Part shown: piece by piece, positions 14,880-21,178 of the stretch
Position numbering within the stretch: the stretch's first letter is position 1
Layout: each line of letters begins with the position of its first letter
Assembly (NCBI GenBank): GCA_020247005.1
Contig: JADCJN010000250.1
Span: forward strand, 1 to 36,061
DNA from: Silvanigrellales bacterium
GTDB lineage: Bacteria > Bdellovibrionota_B > Oligoflexia > Silvanigrellales > Silvanigrellaceae
DNA length: 36,061 nucleotides
Direction of reading: 5' to 3'
Notes under the pieces: model-generated
What the model saw: only the letters and a program-made list of their open reading frames with translations
Databases searched by the model: none
What the model was told of the DNA's origin: nothing
Program-made: the position numbers and the translations under genes

Positions 14880-14921
14880 CACACCTGCTTGAGCAACTGG
14901 ATTCTCGTTGCCTCAGGTGTG
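14880..14921. other. Imperfect stem-loop in the lolC-phospholipase D gap
   Basis: CACACCTG (14880-14887) pairs with CAGGTGTG (14914-14921), and inner CAAC pairs with GTTG, with an internal bulge. No T-tract follows, so it is not a standard intrinsic terminator. It might still mark the end of the lolC transcript or act as a protein site. The rest of this 154-169 bp gap shows nothing I can name. Confidence 0.3.
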
Positions 14922-15022
14922 TATTCCCGCTGAAGTCCCGCAGTGCCCCTGACTTCCGAACGAGAAACGGCGAGGATGCGTCAAGAGACGCCTCGTGTGA
15001 CTGAATCGTGAAGGGATCGAAG

Positions 15023-17227
15023 GTGGAAATCCAGACTTCAGCCTTCTGGCAGAAAGCTCCTTCATCGCGGTTCGCACTCATTGTCGATGCCGCCGACTAT
15101 TATGCCGCCGTCGCTTCCTGTCTTCGTCAGGCGCGAAGCGAGGTCGTCGTTCTGGCTTGGGACTTCGACACCCGAACTCCCGTGCGTGTGGACGAATTCT
15201 CGGGCGCGCAAGAGACCCTGCGGGACGTCCTCATTGAAGTGTTGGAGGCCAACCCGGCACTGCGCGTTCGAGTGTTGTGCTGGGACTTCGCTTTTGTTTA
15301 CGCGCGCGACAGGGAGCACAAGCCTCACGCCGAGTTTCCCCCGCACGTGGCCTCGCGGGTAAGCATCGACTTCGATGGCGTGCACCCGACGTGGGGCTCG
15401 CATCATCAAAAAGTGGTTGTCGTAGATGGGTGCGTGGCTTTCGTGGGCGGGCTTGATTTGGCTCTGGGGCGTTGGGACACCAGGGAGCACCGCGCTCGCG
15501 ATGCCCGAAGGCTTTGCGCGCGAGGAAAAGATCACATTCCCTACCACGACGTGATGGCTGTGGTCGACGGAGAAGCCGCCCGGGTACTTCATGAGCTCGC
15601 ACGCACTCGTTACCTTCGGTTTTCAGGAGAAGTGCTACAGGCTCCTGTTGCTTCGTGGGCGGAGCCTCTCCATGATCCTTGGCCCGCTGGCATTGAGCCC
15701 GCGGCACGCCATGTGGTGGTTTCGTTCGCTCGCACGGAACCTGGTTTCCTGGGGGCGCCTCGGGTCACTGAAATTCAGACACTGTTCCTCGACGTCATTG
15801 CCGCGGTGAGCAAACACCTTTACCTCGAAACCCAGTATTTCACATGCGACCTTCTGGCAGACGCCATGGCAAAGCGTCTTGAGGAAAGGGATGGCCCCGA
15901 AATTGTGCTCGTTGTTCCCAAACGCTATGGCGGTTTTGTGGAACAAAATGCTATTGGCGCACGGCAGGCTCAACTCATTGCCAACCTGGAAAGCCGCGAC
16001 CCCTATGGACGCTTTCTTGCCTTGAGCCCCATGGCTTCTCGGGCGGAAAATGTGCACGTTCATGTTCATGCGAAGGTGGTGTTCGCAGACGACACGTTTC
16101 TGACTCTGGGGTCGGCGAATCTCAACGCGCGTTCACTGGGCTACGACACTGAGGTCAACATCGTTGTGGAAGCCCCTCAAAGTGTCGACACCATCGATGC
16201 CGGTCGCCCTTTTTGTTACCTTCGTGATCTTCGCGATGGCCTTGTGTGCGAACACCTCGGATTCGGTGACGACCTTGGTCGATTCAGAGCGCTCCTTGCA
16301 CAAGAAGGACATTCCTTGGTACGCGCCATTGCACGCGGGGCCACGGGCGATCGCACGCTCGTGCATGCGACCGATCGTGTTTCTTTAACCGGTCGTTTCA
16401 TGGCGCGAGGCGTTTCGCTCGTCGATCCTGAGCGCCCTTTGCCATACGACGACTTGGCCGAGTCCCTGATGGAAGCGAGTCGTGCCGAGCCGAGGCCCTC
16501 GCGATCGCCGTTCGGTTTCGCCCTGTTGGGGCTCGCGGCTGTGTGCCTCCTCTTGGCCTGGCGTTTCACCCCTCTGGGGGTTTGGCTCGAACCTGAGGCG
16601 CTCAGTTCTTTGGGTGAATCGATGTGGGGGTCGCCTTTTGGACCGTTGGCATGCGTCGCCGCTGTCTTCGCTCTCACCACTTTTCTTGTGCCCGTGAATC
16701 TTCTCACCATCGCTTTCGCTGTGACCTTGCCTCCGTGGCCGGCGGTGGCAACCACCTTGACGGGCACAGTGGCGTCTGCGGCTTTGACTTACGCTTTGGG
16801 GCGCAGGCTGGGTGCGGCTTCCACCGAACGCATGCTTGGCGCGCGATTCAAAAAACTCAATCTCTCGCGCCGGCTCGAAAACACGGGGCTCATCGCCGTT
16901 GTTCTTGTGCGGCTTTTGCCACTGGCGCCATTTACGCTGATGAACATTGCCTGCGGTTCATTTCGTATTCCGTTTGTCACCTTTCTGTTGGGTACGACCC
17001 TGGCGCTGTTGCCAGGAAAGGTTGCTGCCATCATTTTCGCCTCGTCGCTGCGAGAATGGGTCAGGCACCCACGCTCCTTTGTTGTGAGCCCTTGGACCTG
17101 GGCTGTTGTTGCGGCAGGCGTTTTTCTTGCCGCAGGCGTGTTTCTTTTCCGGCGCAGCGAGGGCTGGAAAAAGCTCGTACGTGGGTTTTATGGTTCGAAA
17201 GAAAGCTCCGCGAAAAGAGGGGTGTGA
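15023..17227 (+). CDS. Phospholipase D/cardiolipin-synthase-like protein fused to a VTT (DedA-like) membrane domain
   Basis: The 734-residue protein has two PLD HKD motifs, HQKVVVVD (128-135) and HAKVVFAD (349-356, followed by LGSANLN), forming one active site of the PLD/ClsB class. From about residue 490 a membrane region follows with five or six helices. It includes the VTT/DedA pattern (FLVPVNLLTIAFAV, YALGRRLG, LVRLLPLAPFTLMN). Such fusions are known and are thought to act on phospholipids at the inner membrane, by phosphatidyl transfer or hydrolysis. The GTG at 15023 has AAGGGA six bases upstream; GTG at 15008 would add five residues. The gene ends in a 40-bp overlap with the convergent endonuclease/exonuclease/phosphatase gene. 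Confidence 0.87.
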   Translation: MEIQTSAFWQKAPSSRFALIVDAADYYAAVASCLRQARSEVVVLAWDFDTRTPVRVDEFSGAQETLRDVLIEVLEANPALRVRVLCWDFAFVYARDREHKPHAEFPPHVASRVSIDFDGVHPTWGSHHQKVVVVDGCVAFVGGLDLALGRWDTREHRARDARRLCARGKDHIPYHDVMAVVDGEAARVLHELARTRYLRFSGEVLQAPVASWAEPLHDPWPAGIEPAARHVVVSFARTEPGFLGAPRVTEIQTLFLDVIAAVSKHLYLETQYFTCDLLADAMAKRLEERDGPEIVLVVPKRYGGFVEQNAIGARQAQLIANLESRDPYGRFLALSPMASRAENVHVHVHAKVVFADDTFLTLGSANLNARSLGYDTEVNIVVEAPQSVDTIDAGRPFCYLRDLRDGLVCEHLGFGDDLGRFRALLAQEGHSLVRAIARGATGDRTLVHATDRVSLTGRFMARGVSLVDPERPLPYDDLAESLMEASRAEPRPSRSPFGFALLGLAAVCLLLAWRFTPLGVWLEPEALSSLGESMWGSPFGPLACVAAVFALTTFLVPVNLLTIAFAVTLPPWPAVATTLTGTVASAALTYALGRRLGAASTERMLGARFKKLNLSRRLENTGLIAVVLVRLLPLAPFTLMNIACGSFRIPFVTFLLGTTLALLPGKVAAIIFASSLREWVRHPRSFVVSPWTWAVVAAGVFLAAGVFLFRRSEGWKKLVRGFYGSKESSAKRGV

Positions 17228-17994
17228 TCGGAAAGCTCGCTCCAAGGCTTCCCCGTCAATGCATCGCTCGAATGGGCGTGCAATTTGCGGCAGTAGATGC
17301 GATCGAGGCGAAGGAAAGGAAACCCGCTTGGAAAAGAAAGCGCGTAGGTTCCGTGCAGTGTCTTGTGCGCTTCAGACATGGCGAGGCGCGCCTCGAGCAA
17401 ACGACCGGCGCGGTGTCGCCAGTCGTTAAAGTCTCCGGCCACAATGAGTGGAGAGTCCGACGGAACATGCGACGCGACGCGGTCGCAGAGGTCGAAAATC
17501 TGTTTGCGACGCCCATATTCGTAGAGGTCGAGATGAAGGCAGATGACGTGGAGTTCCCGCGTTTCGCCGGGCACCTTCAAGGCCGCATGCAGGAGACCTC
17601 GGCGTTCGAGTTTGTGAGTTGAAATGTCGATGTTCTCAGAAAACGTGAAGCCGTGTTTGCTGAGGATGGCGTTGCCGTGGTGCCCTGCGGAATACACGGC
17701 ATTTTTGCCATAGGCGACGTGGGGCCAAAGGCGGTCGGCGAGGTATTCGAACTGACTCGACTCGGGCCAGTTGTTTACTTTTTCAGCATAACCCCTGTGC
17801 GCACCCAGGACCTCTTGCAGGAACACGACATCAGCATCAATGATTTCGAGCACCTCGCGGATCCGTTCGAGAACGAATCTTCGATTGTACATCGAGAAAC
17901 CTTTGTGAATGTTGTAGGAAAGGACTTTCAAGCGGGGCCCTGTGTGGGAAGGCGGGAGCGTTGGCTGTTGAAGATCGGGCGTGGCCTTTGCCAT
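17188..17994 (-). CDS. Endonuclease/exonuclease/phosphatase-superfamily protein (YbhP-like)
   Basis: The 268-residue protein carries the full EEP catalytic set: Asn28 (SYNIHKG), Glu61 (LQE), HHGNAILSK (105-113), His154 and Asp156 (LHLDL), Asp188 and Asn190 (GDFND), Asp231 (LDRI) and Asp256-His257 (SDH). This superfamily cleaves phosphodiesters in nucleic acids, phosphoinositides or sphingomyelin. In E. coli the homologous ybhP lies beside clsB (ybhO), a PLD-type cardiolipin synthase. Here the gene faces a PLD-type enzyme with overlapping ends, so a phospholipid-related role is likely though unproven. No signal peptide is seen. A weak AGAGAAAG precedes the ATG. Confidence 0.85.
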   Translation of the reverse strand: MAKATPDLQQPTLPPSHTGPRLKVLSYNIHKGFSMYNRRFVLERIREVLEIIDADVVFLQEVLGAHRGYAEKVNNWPESSQFEYLADRLWPHVAYGKNAVYSAGHHGNAILSKHGFTFSENIDISTHKLERRGLLHAALKVPGETRELHVICLHLDLYEYGRRKQIFDLCDRVASHVPSDSPLIVAGDFNDWRHRAGRLLEARLAMSEAHKTLHGTYALSFPSGFPFLRLDRIYCRKLHAHSSDALTGKPWSELSDHTPLFAELSFEP

Positions 17995-18122
17995 GGCGTC
18001 GTTTCTTTCTCTTGTGGAGGCCTAAGGGGCAAAGCCTGCGCGGCGAGGCGTTCGACGGTGTGAGCATCGCGCGATTCCGTCAAACGGAGAAGAGTGAGAG
18101 GGGAATTCTGCCCACCCACTGG

Positions 18123-18156
18123 CCTCTTGGAAACTTCGGAAAATCCCGAAAAGAGG
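18123..18156 (+). other. Bulged stem-loop upstream of the serine protease gene
   Basis: CCTCTT (18123-18128) pairs with AAGAGG (18151-18156), and inner TTCGG (18135-18139) pairs with CCGAA (18146-18150). The right arm is continuous and the left arm has a 6-nt bulge. It would lie in the leader of the protease mRNA, 58 bases before the ATG. No T-tract follows. Its function is unknown. Confidence 0.35.
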
Positions 18157-18213
18157 AGGCCGCCTGTGCGCGGCGAGCCCTTTCCCACGACAGCCCCGCC
18201 CGGAGACGATGCC

Positions 18214-19239
18214 ATGACGCGATGCCACTCAAACTTCCCTGTCCCAGTTGGCCCCTTGAGTTCTTTTCTTCAAGTTCCAAAGACGTGCGCAGGGCTGTTG
18301 ATAGTGGGTGCCCTTCTTCCCCAAGGGGCTCTGGCGCAGCAGGCGTCCATTGTGGGTGGGCAGGAAGTCGTCGATCGCACTTCACCGGTGTTTCTTCACA
18401 CCGCACGGCTTCTTGTTTCAGCGCAAATCGTCGATGACCTTTCTGTTCCTAAGGACTTGCGCGGTGTGAAGATGAGTTGGCGGTGCAGCTCGACGCTTGT
18501 CGACAAGCGCACTCTTGTGACTGCGGCGCATTGTTACCCGGAAAAAGTCTTCGTCGCCGATCCTGTCTCGAAAAAAGGGGTTTGGGTGGGTGTTGGTCCT
18601 AAGAATACGGAAGTCTTTTTCTTGGAGTCGAGCCGTGTTGATAGCATTGTCGGCGCGCGCACGGTGGGCTCCATTCGGCACCCCGGTTACTCCGACGATT
18701 GGGTGCAACGCACAAACGACGCTTGGAATCCTGTCACTCCCGTGAACGACATCGCCGTAGTGCGGCTTGCGTCGGATGCTCCTGCGTTCAAGGCTTCTGT
18801 CACCTTAGGGCGCGCAGGCGATGCCCTGAGACCCGGAACGCGACTCACACTCGCGGGCTATGGCAAAAGCGGCGTGGAAAACCCTCTCGAAATGCCCTCG
18901 CTCCGCCAAGTCAGCGTTCCCTTTCATTCTTTCTTGCGGAATGGAACAGATGCTTACCTTGGCGAAGGAGACCCACGCACCCCCCGCAAGGTCACTACAC
19001 CGCGTGGAGCTTGCGGTGGAGACTCGGGAGGACCTGTTTATCAGGGAGGTCAGGCTGGTGTCGAAGCGAAGCTTGTGGGCGTCATTGTGCGCGGACCTGA
19101 TTCGAGGAACGGTGGCTGCGAGGCTTCTGTGACCATCGCTACAGACGTTCGAGCCTATGCCGCCTGGATAGAAAGCGCCGGGGCATTCCTTGAATCGTCA
19201 CTTCCGCAAAACAAAGGCTTCGCGGTCGGGGGTGAATGA
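18214..19239 (+). CDS. Secreted S1-family (trypsin fold) serine protease
   Basis: The 341-residue protein has a signal peptide ending in GALAQ (about residue 42) and a very short propeptide before IVGG at 46-49, the N-terminus of the mature S1 enzyme. The triad is His106 (TAAHC), Asp179 (NDIAVV) and Ser271 (GDSGGP). Position 189 of chymotrypsin numbering, six residues before Ser271, is Gly rather than the Asp of trypsin, so cleavage after Arg or Lys is unlikely. ATG at 18214 has GGAG eight bases ahead and gives a proper signal peptide; an in-frame ATG at 18094 does not. It overlaps the convergent hydrolase gene by 42 bp. A role in degrading external protein is likely. Confidence 0.88.
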   Translation: MTRCHSNFPVPVGPLSSFLQVPKTCAGLLIVGALLPQGALAQQASIVGGQEVVDRTSPVFLHTARLLVSAQIVDDLSVPKDLRGVKMSWRCSSTLVDKRTLVTAAHCYPEKVFVADPVSKKGVWVGVGPKNTEVFFLESSRVDSIVGARTVGSIRHPGYSDDWVQRTNDAWNPVTPVNDIAVVRLASDAPAFKASVTLGRAGDALRPGTRLTLAGYGKSGVENPLEMPSLRQVSVPFHSFLRNGTDAYLGEGDPRTPRKVTTPRGACGGDSGGPVYQGGQAGVEAKLVGVIVRGPDSRNGGCEASVTIATDVRAYAAWIESAGAFLESSLPQNKGFAVGGE

Positions 19240-20406
19240 TTTTTGAATGAAGAGTCGTTTTTTCGCCTCGAGCCCAAGAAAGACTTGGGAAAGATCGCCT
19301 ACGACGGGTCTACCCGAGTAGTAGCCGTGACCCAATCCGCCCACGCCCAATGTGGGCGTGTCGACGTTGGAAACGTTGATGACATCGAGGCCTGGTACGT
19401 TACGACAGCTTCCCGCGCGTGCGTTTTTGTTCAAGCGCGACGAAGCAAGGAGGGCATTGTCGAGGGGGGAACAATAGAGAGTGATGCGCGAGGCGGACTT
19501 CAACAAGGCGGGTGTCAATTGCGCGAAGGTGTCGGCCGGAAAGTCGGGTGCGTTGAGCACGAGTTCCTGAATGACCTTCCGCGCACCCACCGAACCACTT
19601 GGCACCCCTGAGGCGGGCTCGGCCAAGCTCGGCAGGGCAGCAAGAACAGGCAACACGACCTGATGTCCCATGGAGTGCACCACCAGGAAGATGCGTTTGC
19701 GGGCTGCGATGAGCGACGTGATGAACTCTTGGAAGTCTTTGCGGGCTCCTTCTGCGTTCGAAAGGTTTTCAGCATACGTTGTGGCAATGTAGGCAGACGA
19801 CAGAAAGCGATCGGGGGCACCTGCAGGCCACGAAAAGAGGTATGCGGAGCCTTGGAACTTCGTGTCGAAGAGAATTTGAGATGCGCGGTAGGCAGCCTCT
19901 TGGAACTTCACGTTGAAGCCGTGCACAAAGACGAGGGCGTCTTCAGGTTGCGTTGCGAGCTTCGCTTCGAACTCGGGCTTGGTGAGAGGAAGGTGTTCAA
20001 GTGAACGAAACGTGGTGTGGACATCGGAACCCGCTTCCGTTGCTTCGTCGAGGGAGCCGACTTCCCTGTTTACCGGAACGCTGATGCGGCAGATGCCGTA
20101 ACGGGTTCCCGGGCCCGGCTTGATGGAAAAGAAGGGGTCGAGGCACTGCAGGACAACGTCCTGGGTGGCACGGTTTGTGGCATAGAAAAGCGACACCGTT
20201 TGCGTGGAGTCGAAGGGGTTCGCAATGCGTTCATTGAGCATCGACTCCAGGGTCGCCACCTGTGCAGGTGCGGGTGGTGTCTCGGCGGCCACCGGCGGGG
20301 TGTCGGCGTCCCGAGGAGACGTGAGACACGAAACGAGGAAAGGAAGAGAAAGCAAAAAAAGAAGGGCGAGGGAAAAACGGGAAGCGGGCGCACTTGCGAG
20401 AGGCAT
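19198..20406 (-). CDS. DUF900-type alpha/beta hydrolase lipoprotein
   Basis: The 402-residue protein has a signal peptide with lipobox LVSC (Cys27), then the DUF900 alpha/beta hydrolase layout. FYATNR (74-79) and VHGF (161-164) are followed by FSWPA (191-195), a block typical of this family, then nucleophile Ser245 in VVHSMGHQVV. SPLDNAL and GHGYY are near the likely Asp and His. Members are lipase/esterase-like proteins of mostly unknown substrate. AGGAG lies ten bases before the ATG, partly in a hairpin with the end of the upstream gene. It follows the helix-turn-helix-like gene by 36 bp and is probably in its operon. Confidence 0.82.
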   Translation of the reverse strand: MPLASAPASRFSLALLFLLSLPFLVSCLTSPRDADTPPVAAETPPAPAQVATLESMLNERIANPFDSTQTVSLFYATNRATQDVVLQCLDPFFSIKPGPGTRYGICRISVPVNREVGSLDEATEAGSDVHTTFRSLEHLPLTKPEFEAKLATQPEDALVFVHGFNVKFQEAAYRASQILFDTKFQGSAYLFSWPAGAPDRFLSSAYIATTYAENLSNAEGARKDFQEFITSLIAARKRIFLVVHSMGHQVVLPVLAALPSLAEPASGVPSGSVGARKVIQELVLNAPDFPADTFAQLTPALLKSASRITLYCSPLDNALLASSRLNKNARAGSCRNVPGLDVINVSNVDTPTLGVGGLGHGYYSGRPVVGDLSQVFLGLEAKKRLFIQKSFTPDREAFVLRK

Positions 20407-20409
20407 TCC

Positions 20410-20441
20410 AGCGGGCTCCTAAATGAGAAGGGACGCCCGCT
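20410..20441 (-). promoter_or_regulatory. Stem-loop between the HTH-like and DUF900 genes
   Basis: AGCGGGC and GCCCGCT (20410-20416 and 20435-20441) form a perfect 7-bp stem with an 18-nt loop. The downstream arm touches the AGGAG ribosome binding site of the DUF900 lipoprotein gene. It could limit translation of the second gene of the operon or protect the mRNA end. Confidence 0.35.
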
Positions 20442-20442
20442 C

Positions 20443-21012
20443 TCAGCTGCTGTAGCGGATGCGGCCCGTGGTCACCGACCAGGCGTGCAAAAAATAGAGT
20501 CCGAGGCGAGCGGAGTCGTCGGCAGAAAACGCCTCGTCTTCGTCGACGAGGGTGTCGAAAGTGCTTGCGTCCAGGCCGACGCAGGAAGCGACGTCTTCGC
20601 GCGCAAGGCCTAGGAGCTCCATCAAATAGGCGACCTCGAATCCTCCCACGCGCTCGCCACCCTTGAGCACGCGATCACAATAGTCCTTTGCTTGATCCAT
20701 GCGAACGCGGCGCTCTTCGCCGGGAAGAAGAACGAGGTGGTCGACAGGGATGTCGAGTGCGCGCTTCGACGCCGTGTCGAGTGCGAGCGCCGTGGAGTGG
20801 TGGACGCCAAGCGCAGTGGAAACAACGAAGTTGTCGATGGAAACCCAATTCACCCGGGGTGCGCCTCCCGCCATAGCACCGGGCCGGTTGTCTTCATGCC
20901 GTGCTTCGCCTTGGGCCGCCTGTTCACTGGCTTCGTGAGCCTTGTGGGCGTTCTTACGGAGGAGCTTGGTGCGAAGGTCGAGAACGCGGTGGGCTTGCGT
21001 GACGTTTTTCAT
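20443..21012 (-). CDS. Hypothetical protein with helix-turn-helix-like C-terminal half
   Basis: The 189-residue protein has a basic, Gln/Glu/His-rich N-terminal third (LRTKLLRKNAHKAHEA), an acidic-hydrophobic middle, and a C-terminal region (about 120-180) with short helices. The segment LGLAREDVASCVGLDASTF resembles a helix-turn-helix, followed by FSADDSARLGLYFLHAW as in some Xre/antitoxin-like proteins. I see no toxin partner and do not claim one. The ATG at 21012 has AAGGAG six bases upstream; the longer frame to 21168 lacks support. It lies 36 bp before the DUF900 hydrolase gene and downstream of an inverted repeat that could be its own operator. Confidence 0.55.
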   Translation of the reverse strand: MKNVTQAHRVLDLRTKLLRKNAHKAHEASEQAAQGEARHEDNRPGAMAGGAPRVNWVSIDNFVVSTALGVHHSTALALDTASKRALDIPVDHLVLLPGEERRVRMDQAKDYCDRVLKGGERVGGFEVAYLMELLGLAREDVASCVGLDASTFDTLVDEDEAFSADDSARLGLYFLHAWSVTTGRIRYSS

Positions 21013-21111
21013 GGCGGTCTCCTTGGCGGGGGCGGGGCGGAGTGGGCAGGAGCCTCGCCTGACACGAAAGTGTTGAAAGGCAGCTCCTGCACGATGAATA
21101 CGCCCGCAAGG

Positions 21112-21134
21112 TGACATTTGCATCCCATATGTCA
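21112..21134. promoter_or_regulatory. Inverted repeat TGACAT-N11-ATGTCA upstream of the HTH-like gene
   Basis: A perfect 6-bp inverted repeat with an 11-bp spacer lies about 100 bp upstream of the HTH-like start codon. On the coding strand it contains TTGACA, a perfect -35 hexamer, though I find no convincing -10 at the right distance. The geometry fits a dimeric repressor site overlapping a promoter. Confidence 0.4.
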
Positions 21135-21141
21135 ATCGGCT

Positions 21142-21164
21142 GTCGACCGGCTGGACAGGTCGAC
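21142..21164 (-). other. 7-bp stem-loop downstream of the phytochrome kinase gene
   Basis: GTCGACC (21142-21148) and GGTCGAC (21158-21164) form a perfect stem with a 9-nt loop, 15 bases past the kinase stop codon. No T-run follows. It may end the kinase transcript by a factor-dependent route, or be a second protein site beside the TGACAT repeat. Confidence 0.35.
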
Positions 21165-21178
21165 GCACGAAATACGTT

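Noticed and set aside
14880-14921. Intrinsic terminator after lolC
   Set aside because: The stem is bulged and no T-run follows, so I list it only as a stem-loop.
20443-21012. Antitoxin of a toxin-antitoxin pair
   Set aside because: The helix-turn-helix similarity is weak and no small toxin-like gene is adjacent; the neighbour is a 402-residue hydrolase.
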